Of a stretch of DNA of 64,000 nt, positions 18,213 to 25,910 are shown piece after piece; within the stretch, counting starts at the first letter, position 1, and each line of letters opens with the position of its first letter. Source of the stretch: Fictibacillus sp. BK138 (GTDB lineage Bacteria > Bacillota > Bacilli > Bacillales > Fictibacillaceae); the NCBI RefSeq assembly GCF_004216955.1, contig NZ_SGXL01000001.1:558001-622000 (forward strand), read 5' to 3'. The position numbers and the translations under genes were made by a program. The notes below the pieces were generated by a model that worked only from the letters and a program-made list of their open reading frames with translations, had not been told where the DNA came from and did not search any database.

Positions 18213-19109
18213 ATGGAACTGAAAACTGCCGAACTGCAGCCGAAGATTCAAGTGAAAAAATCGAGAAAGCTGTCTCTCAAACACCGACGAAACATATTGC
18301 GCTGGGGTGTCTCTTATACGCTTTTAACCATTCTCGCGGTGGTCACGATCATGCCGTTTTTATGGACAGTATCAACATCACTCAAAGGGCAGAACGAAAC
18401 AATTTTTTCGTATCCGCCTAATTTTACTCCTGAGAACTTTACATTCGAAAATTTTGTCACCGTATGGAACACATTGAATCTGCCTCTATATTTGTGGAAC
18501 TCTGTGGTCCTGTCCTTTTGGGGTGTGATTCTGCCATTATTCTTTTGTTCACTCGCTGCTTTTCCACTGGCACGAATGAATTTTAAAGGAAAGAACCTCG
18601 TTTTCATGATCATCTTAGCGACGATGATGATCCCTGGTGAAGTAACGATGATTCCTGTTTATCTGACGATTTCGAAGTTAGGCTTGATCGGCACTTATTC
18701 TGGAGTAATCCTGCCTGGGGTGGTCAGTGCGTTCGCTATTTTCCTAATGCGGCAGGCATTTATCTCGATTCCAAAAGAACTGGATGAGTCAGCCATTATA
18801 GATGGCGCTAACGCTTGGCAGATCTGGTGGCATATCTTGCTGCCGATGGTAAAACCAATGCTTGCGACACTAGCAATCCTGAAGTTTATCGGGGCATGGA
18901 ACAACTTCCTATGGCCGCTTTTGATCCTTGAGGACTCGAGCATGTATCCGTTAACCGTCGGACTGTATGAGCTAAAAGGAACGTTCGTTTCAAACACCCG
19001 TTTAATTGCAGCAGGAGCACTCATAGCCTTGATACCGATCTTAATCGTGTTTATAGCTTTCCAGAGTTACTTCATTAAAAGTGCTTATTCTAGCGCGGTC
19101 AAAGGATAA
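18213..19109 (+). CDS. Sugar ABC transporter permease (MalG/UgpE type)
   Basis: 298 residues. A basic N-terminal tail precedes six helices starting near residue 35. The EAA loop is DESAIIDGANAWQ...LLPMVKP. It pairs with the preceding permease. The ATG follows GGGAGGTGA. Confidence 0.92.
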   Translation: MELKTAELQPKIQVKKSRKLSLKHRRNILRWGVSYTLLTILAVVTIMPFLWTVSTSLKGQNETIFSYPPNFTPENFTFENFVTVWNTLNLPLYLWNSVVLSFWGVILPLFFCSLAAFPLARMNFKGKNLVFMIILATMMIPGEVTMIPVYLTISKLGLIGTYSGVILPGVVSAFAIFLMRQAFISIPKELDESAIIDGANAWQIWWHILLPMVKPMLATLAILKFIGAWNNFLWPLLILEDSSMYPLTVGLYELKGTFVSNTRLIAAGALIALIPILIVFIAFQSYFIKSAYSSAVKG

Positions 19110-19127
19110 AAGAAAGGGGGGATCTTC

Positions 19128-19760
19128 ATGAATGGTGTAATGGGGAAAATGAACGTACTTTGTGAATGGCTGGTGCGGCTCGTCCTGATCCAGTTCTATT
19201 GGGTCCTGTTTTCATTACTCGGTCTTGTTGTATTAGGACTAGTCCCATCCACAATGGCGATGTTTTCTGTCACGAGACAGCTTGTTATGAAGAATGAAGA
19301 TGTCCCTCTTTTTCGAACCTTTAAGGAAAGCTTTTTCAGCCAGTTTTGGAAAGGTAATGGTGTAGGGGCAATACTGTTTCTCGTATCAGCCATTTTATAT
19401 GTTGATTATCGTTTTTTTATCGCACATGAAACAATGAGTGCAGTTGCATTTCTTATCTTAACGATCAGCTTTTTTGCCGGAATGATCGTTTGTTTCCTTT
19501 TCCCGATCTATGCCCATTACGATGTGGGAGTGTGGGAAGGAATCAAAAAGAGTGTGTTTGTATGCTTGTCGCATTGTCATTATGGGCTGCTCGCTATGGT
19601 TGGAGTGGGATTGCTGATCGTGTTGTATGTGATGTTTTCAGGTCTTTTAATTCTCATTGGCGGCAGTACGATAGCCATGTTCTTAACGATACTTGGACAA
19701 AAAGTGTTCAAAAACATCGAGCAAAAATACTTAGCACTGCAAGGAAAGGAAGTTACTTAA
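19128..19760 (+). CDS. YesL-like DUF624 membrane protein
   Basis: 210 residues with about five hydrophobic helices. The N-terminal block with the LxxLGLxxLGLVPSTMAMF pattern is typical of DUF624/YesL, which is regularly encoded beside sugar ABC importers with MsmX-type ATPases. Function unproven; a role in importer assembly or regulation is often assumed. AAAGGGGGG precedes the ATG. A terminator follows directly. Confidence 0.85.
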   Translation: MNGVMGKMNVLCEWLVRLVLIQFYWVLFSLLGLVVLGLVPSTMAMFSVTRQLVMKNEDVPLFRTFKESFFSQFWKGNGVGAILFLVSAILYVDYRFFIAHETMSAVAFLILTISFFAGMIVCFLFPIYAHYDVGVWEGIKKSVFVCLSHCHYGLLAMVGVGLLIVLYVMFSGLLILIGGSTIAMFLTILGQKVFKNIEQKYLALQGKEVT

Positions 19761-19765
19761 TTTAG

Positions 19766-19796
19766 ACGGACATTTCTCTGGAATGCCGTTTTTTCT
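19766..19796 (+). terminator. Rho-independent terminator
   Basis: Stem ACGG-A-CATT/AATGCCGT followed by TTTTTTC, just after the DUF624 gene. The stem is short, so read-through into DUF4127 is possible. Confidence 0.65.
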
Positions 19797-19825
19797 TTTG
19801 ATTACATATAAAAGGAGCAATTCAG

Positions 19826-21349
19826 ATGAACAAAAAAATTGCACTTGTTCCTGTTGATGCGAGGCCGGTTACACGTGACTTGCCTGGTCAAATTGCCAGA
19901 ATCGGCGGGTGGGATGTAGTTGTACCGCCAAAAGAGATTTTAGGATTCTTAAAAATACCTGGGGATATTGATGCTGTTCGTGAGTGGTTGGTTAGTGTCG
20001 CAGGGGAAGTTGATGGATTTGTGATATCAATAGACATGCTTTGTTATGGCGGTCTTGTACCGTCAAGAATTTCCCCCGATTCTTATGAAATTTTAAACAA
20101 TCGTTTAAATTCTATAAAAGAATTGAAGAAGAAGTATCCTGAAAAGCCCATCATGGCGTTTAGTGCCACGATGCGTATATCCAATAACTATGTGAATGAA
20201 GAGGAGAAGCCGTATTGGTCGGAGTATGGAATGGAGATCTATTCGTATTCCTATCAGTATCATCGTTTTTTGAAGACGGGTCTTAAGGAAGCACAACTTG
20301 AGATGGAAGAAATGGAGAAGAAGATTCCGGCTGCTATTTTGCAAGATTACAAGGAAACGCGAGAGAAGAACTTTCAGCTGAACTTGGCTCTTTTAAAAGG
20401 GATCGAGGATGGCTGGCTGGATCGCCTTGTTTTTCCGCAGGATGATACTTCTGAATACGGGCTAAATATCTTGGAACAAGAGAAGCTGTCTAGGGAAGTT
20501 TTAGAGAAAGAACTTTTTGTGAAAGTAGCGATTTATCCTGGTGCTGATGAAGTAGCGAATTCGTTGGCAGCAAGGATGATCTATGAACTTGAGGGGTTGC
20601 CGAAGCCAATCTTTTATCCGTTTTATAGTGGTGAAAAAGGTGCTCTGATCAACGCGTTGTATGAGGACCGGCCGATTGCGGAGAGTGTAAAAGGGCAAGT
20701 GTATGCGTTTGGCAGTTTTATAGAGGCGATACCAGGGGAAGCAGATGTCCTGCTTGCGGTTAATGTGCCTGGAAAAAAGCAAGGCGACCCTGCCATTCAG
20801 ATCTTTTTGGGGGACGTTGATACGCCGGACCGTAACATAGGTGAGTGGGTGCAGCGGATGAAACATTACATGGATAAAGGTCACCTGGTGGCAGTTGCCG
20901 ATGTAGCTTATGCAAACGGGGCTGATCCGGCGATGATTCCGCAGCTCTTGGCTCGGGTAGATGTAGATGTTCGTGAATTGTGTGGGTTTGCTGCGTGGAA
21001 CACGGCAGGCAACACAATTGGGACAGTCGTCGCACAAGCTGCTATGGTTCACTTGGCAAAAAAGAAAGGCGTGGATTTTGATCAGCAATTCATTGATGAA
21101 CAAATTCTATTCCGATTACTGGAAGACTATGTGTATCAGACAGTCGTGAGGCAAAAAGTACGTGCGGAAGTAAAGGATGATGCTCCTGACCTACTGGAAC
21201 GAGTGGAAAAAACTTTTTTAGAAGAAACAGCTGCGTTCATAAAGAAAACATCTTTTGAGAAGGACTATAATGTTGAAATAGGTAACGTTATTCTGCCATG
21301 GAACCGCACATTTGAGATTGGGTTTAAGCTGGAACTGAAGCAGAATTGA
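19826..21349 (+). CDS. DUF4127 family protein
   Basis: 507 residues, cytoplasmic. It begins IALVPVDARPVTRDLP, the hallmark of DUF4127, and has SIDMLCYGGLVPSR and a late GFAAWNTAGNTIG block with WNT conserved. Function unknown in the family. AAAGGAGC precedes the ATG, 65 bp after the DUF624 stop. Its position at the end of the salvage locus suggests an enzyme of the same pathway, but nothing in the sequence names a reaction. Confidence 0.85.
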   Translation: MNKKIALVPVDARPVTRDLPGQIARIGGWDVVVPPKEILGFLKIPGDIDAVREWLVSVAGEVDGFVISIDMLCYGGLVPSRISPDSYEILNNRLNSIKELKKKYPEKPIMAFSATMRISNNYVNEEEKPYWSEYGMEIYSYSYQYHRFLKTGLKEAQLEMEEMEKKIPAAILQDYKETREKNFQLNLALLKGIEDGWLDRLVFPQDDTSEYGLNILEQEKLSREVLEKELFVKVAIYPGADEVANSLAARMIYELEGLPKPIFYPFYSGEKGALINALYEDRPIAESVKGQVYAFGSFIEAIPGEADVLLAVNVPGKKQGDPAIQIFLGDVDTPDRNIGEWVQRMKHYMDKGHLVAVADVAYANGADPAMIPQLLARVDVDVRELCGFAAWNTAGNTIGTVVAQAAMVHLAKKKGVDFDQQFIDEQILFRLLEDYVYQTVVRQKVRAEVKDDAPDLLERVEKTFLEETAAFIKKTSFEKDYNVEIGNVILPWNRTFEIGFKLELKQN

Positions 21350-21361
21350 TTTAATGAAAGT

Positions 21362-21520
21362 CTATGAGCCGAAAGAATATTTCTATGAGCTAAAACCGCT
21401 GGTCTATGAGTCTTCGTAGAGAGTCTATGAGTCAAACTAAGAGGTCTATGAACCAAATGTGTTCCTATGAGTCAATGTCACATGTCTATGAGTCAAAACT
21501 GCACCTCTATGAACCAAAAA
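21362..21520 (+). repeat. 21-bp-phased CTATGRRYY array 5 (8 units)
   Basis: Cores begin at 21362, 21383, 21404, 21425, 21446, 21465, 21486 and 21507. The steps are 21, 21, 21, 21, 19, 21, 21, the same pattern as array 1. It starts 13 bp after the DUF4127 stop, and no hairpin terminator is visible between them. Confidence 0.95.
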
Positions 21521-21630
21521 CGGCTTACTCCCCTTATTTTAGCAATCTTCTACATTTTTCAACAATTTTCTTGTAATAGGAAATTTTCCCCTTTATGATA
21601 GAAGGAGACTATATAAGGGGTTGGGACCAA

Positions 21631-22422
21631 ATGAAGAAACGTCGTTTTATAACTTTGTTTATTATGATCGCTTGCGTCCTTAGTGTGATTAGTGGGCATC
21701 TTTATTACAACAATAAATTAGAGGAAACTGCACATGCAGCTAAACTTGAATTAGGTAAAAAGCCAGCCGAGAAAACTGAGAATAAAGATTCCACATCATC
21801 ATCGCAAAAAGCTGATACTGTTCACTTCAAGAACGCGCCGGCTGGAATTGCTGATCTTTATAATCAGAAAAAAGCTGCAGGAGAAAGCTTAAGTTTCACA
21901 ATAGTGGGTTCATCCATTACATCAACTGAAGAAGGCAATTGGGCTAAACTTTTTACTGAGAAAATGATGGACACTTACGGAAATGATGTAAAGGTTGAAA
22001 CAACTAGTTTTGGAAAGCTAACTAGTTTGGAGTTAGCTAATGAGCAGGTTTATACGGATTTCATTCAAAAGAAAACGGATGTAATCTTAATTGAACCTGT
22101 GCTGTGGAATGATAATAATGGGGTTAGTATTAATGACACGCTATACATTTTAGGACAAATGATTACAGGGGTTAAGGATACTAATCCTGAAGCAGTAGTG
22201 GTACTTCAGCCATCAAATCCGATCTATCAGCCACAAAAATACGCAGAGCAAGTAAGCAGTATAGAAGCCTTTGCAAAAGAGAAAGGTATCCCTTACATTA
22301 ATCATTGGGAAGCTTGGCCAAGTGTGGATTCAGAGGATATCAATCAGTATGTTACTGAGTTAATGCCGAACGAAGAAGGACATAAATTATGGGCAGAATA
22401 TGTCTATAATGTATTTAAATAA
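21631..22422 (+). CDS. Membrane-anchored or secreted SGNH/GDSL hydrolase
   Basis: 263 residues. An N-terminal hydrophobic segment (about 6-26) is followed by a charged Lys/Glu/Ser linker, so it is anchored or exported. The SGNH block I is IVGSSIT (nucleophile S94 or S95) and block V is the late NEEGHKLW with the catalytic His. This family includes O-acyl esterases acting on wall polymers. The frame opens at 21595, but AAGGGG lies 10 nt before ATG 21631. It is 300 bp upstream of mnaA, suggesting a wall-polymer substrate. Confidence 0.8.
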   Translation: MKKRRFITLFIMIACVLSVISGHLYYNNKLEETAHAAKLELGKKPAEKTENKDSTSSSQKADTVHFKNAPAGIADLYNQKKAAGESLSFTIVGSSITSTEEGNWAKLFTEKMMDTYGNDVKVETTSFGKLTSLELANEQVYTDFIQKKTDVILIEPVLWNDNNGVSINDTLYILGQMITGVKDTNPEAVVVLQPSNPIYQPQKYAEQVSSIEAFAKEKGIPYINHWEAWPSVDSEDINQYVTELMPNEEGHKLWAEYVYNVFK

Positions 22423-22425
22423 TAG

Positions 22426-22463
22426 AAAAAAATCTGCCTAACTTAGTTTTGGCGGATTTTTTA
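22426..22463 (+). terminator. Rho-independent terminator
   Basis: Stem AAAAATCTGCC/GGCGGATTTTT with one G-T pair, followed by T residues. Confidence 0.82.
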
Positions 22464-22633
22464 TTTTGGTCGGCAAAAATCTAGCATGCAATCGCTGTTT
22501 TGAATCTTGTAACTATAATTTTGGAAGATTTCATGAAGGGAAATGTTTCAAGATGCATAATGACGGCTAGTAATTCGAGTATTATTAACGAAACATGTTG
22601 TTGGTCACTATTTTTTTGTGAAATTGATAACTA

Positions 22634-22662
22634 TTGACGGGATTCGTATGAAGAAGTAGCAT
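22634..22662 (+). promoter_or_regulatory. Possible sigma-A promoter for mnaA
   Basis: TTGACG, a 17-nt spacer, then TAGCAT. The -10 match is weak. The rest of the 22423-22725 gap holds the upstream terminator and nothing else I recognise. Confidence 0.35.
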
Positions 22663-22725
22663 GAAATGAGGGTGTTTCGCCCATAATGGTATACATATGT
22701 CCTGATTAAAGGAGAGAATTAACGA

Positions 22726-23874
22726 ATGGCTGAAAAAGTTAAAGTAATGACAATCTTCGGTACAAGACCGGAAGCAATTAAGATGGCACCGCTTGTATTG
22801 GAGTTGGAAAAATATAATGAACAAATTGAATCCGTTGTAACGGTTACAGCTCAGCACCGTGAAATGCTGGACCAAGTGCTGGAGATTTTTGGAGTAACAC
22901 CGGACCATGATTTAAATATCATGAAAGATCGCCAATCCTTGATCGATGTGACAACTCGTGCGCTTCAAGGGTTAGATGAAATTATGAAAAAAGAACAGCC
23001 GGATGTTGTCCTTGTTCATGGCGACACGACAACGACGTTTGTTGCGAGCCTTGCTGCACTTTATAACAAAATTGCAGTTGGACACGTTGAAGCGGGACTT
23101 CGTACGTGGAATAAATATTCTCCATATCCGGAGGAAATGAACCGTCAGTTAACAGGTGTTATTTCAGACTTGAACTTTGCGCCGACCGATACAGCAGCTC
23201 GTAACCTGCTGAACGAAAACAAGCCAGGTGACAGCATTTATGTAACAGGGAACACGGCAATTGATGCGTTGAAGACAACTGTAAAAGAGGACTACTCGCA
23301 TGAAGTTCTTGAGAAGCTAGGTGATGATCGTCTTATTCTATTAACAGCTCACCGCCGAGAAAACTTAGGTGATCCAATGCGTAACATGTTCCGTGCAATC
23401 AAGCGCTTAGTAAATGAACATGACGATGTACAAGTGGTTTACCCTGTACATTTAAACCCAGCTGTACGTGAAGTGGCAGACGAAATCCTAAAAGGTGACA
23501 GCCGCATCCATTTGATCGAGCCTCTTGGCGTTGTTGATTTCCACAACTTCGCATCTCGCGCGCATATCATCTTAACCGACAGCGGCGGTGTACAAGAAGA
23601 AGCACCGTCACTTGGCGTTCCGGTTCTTGTGCTACGTGACACAACTGAGCGTCCTGAAGGAATAGACGCAGGGACGTTAAAGCTAGCTGGAACTGATGAA
23701 GAGACAATCTACGGACTTGCGAAGGAATTACTTACTGACGACACAGCATATGAAGCAATGGCTAAAGCATCTAACCCATATGGTGATGGGGAAGCGAGCC
23801 GCAGAATTGTTGAAGCAATCCTGCATTACTTTGGTAAATCAACAGAGCGTCCCGATACATTCCGCGTTCTGTAG
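22726..23874 (+). CDS. mnaA: UDP-N-acetylglucosamine 2-epimerase (non-hydrolysing)
   Basis: Interconverts UDP-GlcNAc and UDP-ManNAc for teichoic acid linkage units and ManNAc-containing wall polymers. It has 382 residues, the standard length. Family motifs are intact: MTIFGTRPEAIKMAPL, VHGDTTTTF, HVEAGLRTWN, LTAHRRENLG, LTDSGGVQEEAPSLG and RDTTERPEG. GGAGAG precedes the ATG. A REP/terminator element follows the stop. Confidence 0.96.
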   Translation: MAEKVKVMTIFGTRPEAIKMAPLVLELEKYNEQIESVVTVTAQHREMLDQVLEIFGVTPDHDLNIMKDRQSLIDVTTRALQGLDEIMKKEQPDVVLVHGDTTTTFVASLAALYNKIAVGHVEAGLRTWNKYSPYPEEMNRQLTGVISDLNFAPTDTAARNLLNENKPGDSIYVTGNTAIDALKTTVKEDYSHEVLEKLGDDRLILLTAHRRENLGDPMRNMFRAIKRLVNEHDDVQVVYPVHLNPAVREVADEILKGDSRIHLIEPLGVVDFHNFASRAHIILTDSGGVQEEAPSLGVPVLVLRDTTERPEGIDAGTLKLAGTDEETIYGLAKELLTDDTAYEAMAKASNPYGDGEASRRIVEAILHYFGKSTERPDTFRVL

Positions 23875-23884
23875 TACAAAAGTA

Positions 23885-23962
23885 GGGGTCTGACCCCACA
23901 CAAATACAAAACCACAAAACCTCCACGTCAGGCGGACACATCCGCTGCCGTGGAGGTTTTTA
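23885..23962 (+). repeat. REP-like palindrome fused to a terminator hairpin (copy A)
   Basis: Palindrome GGGGTCTGACCCC (23885-23897), linker ACACAAATACAAA, then a hairpin with stem CCTCCACG/CGTGGAGG (23920-23956) and a T run. Inside the loop lies a second stem, GCGGA/TCCGC. Homologous composites occur at 28076 and 36605. Confidence 0.9.
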
Positions 23963-24002
23963 CATAAGCTTTACCCCATGTTTTTCATGCGATTATAAAC
24001 TA

Positions 24003-25070
24003 TTATTTATTAATAAACACCATGTTCTTACTTCCATCCCACTTCACTTCTGCATCGAAAGCTTCTGCAAAAAACCTTACAGGGACGACTAGCCTGTTAT
24101 TTATTATAATAGGTGCGGTGTCTAGCGTGATACTTTTTCCGTTTATCTTTACAATGTTGGATAGGTATTTTAGCTCCACAGTTGTTCCGTTTAATTCTGC
24201 ATGTACCGTCTCATTAGTAGCATCCCATTCGACTGTTGCCCCTAATAGTTCGCCAATTCCGCGGAAAGGAGCAAGTGTCCGTCCGTCAATTAAGACTGGT
24301 GGCTGATCAAACTCATGTTTAACTCCATTAACTAAAATGTCCACCTCATTAAGTTTCTCACTTCGAGCATATAAGTATCCATCAATTTTGGCCGTCGGTC
24401 CCATAACAATTAATGGCTTTTTCTTTGAGTTCATCCAGCCTAATATATTTTTCATGTTTGCTTCAGATACAGCTACACAACCTGCCGTTGCTGAAGTTGA
24501 ACTTTTCCAAACGTGAAGAAAGATCGCACTTCCTTTACCAGCGACGATTGGATTTTCATTATATTTAATAACTGCGCCGTATTTATAGAGGGGATGGTTC
24601 ATTCTCTCAAATGATTTCCAGCGAGAGCTTGGATTACCAGTAAAATAAATCCATTTGTTATAATCTGGGGATGAAACATCATCTACCCAATAATCATACG
24701 ACGTGGTTACACGGTAGGAATATGTAGTTCCAGCAGGTTTTGCAGCCCAGCCAAATCCCGTTCCAATGTTATAAATCCCCGTAGGAGAAGCTCCGCCGCC
24801 TTCCTTCATCACTTGAGCAAAACCATTATATCCAATTGTAGCCGGCATGTCTGATAAAGCTTTTTGCCAAACTCCGTCTATCTTTTCATATGTACTCAGT
24901 TTTGCATATTTGGTATCCCAGCCGTTTGCTTCTACAATAATCATTTGAGATTCGTTAAAAAACTTACTGGAAATCAGTTTTTGACGGGGGAAATCCGCAA
25001 AAGCTGGTTTCGCATAAATGGCTAAAAATAATAATAAAGCTACGCCACACAACATCCAACGATTCTTCAT
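24003..25070 (-). CDS. L,D-transpeptidase (YkuD fold) with C-terminal stalk domain
   Basis: 355 residues. Signal peptide 1-25 (ends AFA). The YkuD catalytic block FLHVWKSS...TAGCVAV gives H186 and C198, near the usual HxxxxxxxxxxC spacing; the domain covers about 40-225. Residues about 245-355 form a copper-amine-oxidase-N type stalk domain (LIDGRTLAPFRGIGELLGA, then NNRLVVPVRFFAEAF). It would form 3-3 or anchoring cross-links in peptidoglycan. It faces mnaA convergently across the REP/terminator element. Confidence 0.87.
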   Translation of the reverse strand: MKNRWMLCGVALLLFLAIYAKPAFADFPRQKLISSKFFNESQMIIVEANGWDTKYAKLSTYEKIDGVWQKALSDMPATIGYNGFAQVMKEGGGASPTGIYNIGTGFGWAAKPAGTTYSYRVTTSYDYWVDDVSSPDYNKWIYFTGNPSSRWKSFERMNHPLYKYGAVIKYNENPIVAGKGSAIFLHVWKSSTSATAGCVAVSEANMKNILGWMNSKKKPLIVMGPTAKIDGYLYARSEKLNEVDILVNGVKHEFDQPPVLIDGRTLAPFRGIGELLGATVEWDATNETVHAELNGTTVELKYLSNIVKINGKSITLDTAPIIINNRLVVPVRFFAEAFDAEVKWDGSKNMVFINK

Positions 25071-25232
25071 TTTTTCACCCTCGATCTATATTTCTTATAC
25101 TAATATTTCCATCGTAAACTAACCCCATAATATAGACCAGTACGAAAAGACTCAAAAACCTTGTCAACTCGAAAAAAGGATTTCACACTCTTACTAGAGA
25201 ACAGAAGAGAGATAAAAATAAAGGAGATAAAA

Positions 25233-25694
25233 ATGGGATACATCAGCGATTTAAGAAAATTGATCGGGACACGTCCAATCATCATGGTAGGTGCAAACGT
25301 AATTTTGTTAAACGAAAACAACGAACTTTTAATGCAATTAAGAACAGATAATCACATGTGGGGATTAGCTGGTGGAGCGATTGAACCAGGGGAACGCTTG
25401 GAGGATGCCGCTAAAAGAGAACTTCAGGAAGAAACCGGACTTATAGCTAAGCATCTAACCCTTTTTAACATTTTTTCTGGAGAGGAATATTATTACCAAT
25501 ATCCTCATGGTGATGAAGTTTATAATGTCATAACATCATACGTTTGCAGGGATTATGAAGGGAATTTAAAAATTGACGAACAGGAAGTGGCAGCGCTGCA
25601 GTTTTTTCCTCTTAATAATCTGCCTTCTAATATTAATCCTGCAGAGGTTCTTATCATACAAGAATTTCTATCTGAACAAAAAGCTCCTCTTTAA
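25233..25694 (+). CDS. NUDIX hydrolase
   Basis: 153 residues. The NUDIX box is complete: GAIEPGERLEDAAKREL followed by QEETGL, giving the Mg-binding REx2EE core. Hydrolyses a nucleoside diphosphate linked to X; substrate unknown. The frame opens at 25161, but AAAGGAG is correctly placed for ATG 25233 and the family start fits. Confidence 0.9.
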   Translation: MGYISDLRKLIGTRPIIMVGANVILLNENNELLMQLRTDNHMWGLAGGAIEPGERLEDAAKRELQEETGLIAKHLTLFNIFSGEEYYYQYPHGDEVYNVITSYVCRDYEGNLKIDEQEVAALQFFPLNNLPSNINPAEVLIIQEFLSEQKAPL

Positions 25695-25705
25695 AAAATA
25701 GAAGC

Positions 25706-25730
25706 CCTTCATCTGGAAGGGTATTTTTTA
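25706..25730 (+). terminator. Rho-independent terminator
   Basis: Stem CCCTTC/GAAGGG with a 5-nt loop, followed by TATTTTTT. Confidence 0.75.
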
Positions 25731-25910
25731 TGGTAAAAAAAGGCTATTTCAAAATAACTTGAGAAAAAAATAATTTTTGAGAGAAAAAGACTATTAAATT
25801 AGGTAATTCTAGTAAATTAACAAAAAAATTACAAAAAAGGGCTTCCATTATTATTTTCAAAATATATAATAAACTTTGGAAGTAAAAAAATTGTCAAATG
25901 GGGGATAAGC

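Noticed and set aside
20501-21103. A 200-codon minus-strand open frame
   Set aside because: It lies inside the DUF4127 gene, has no ribosome site or recognisable domain, and is best explained as a shadow frame.
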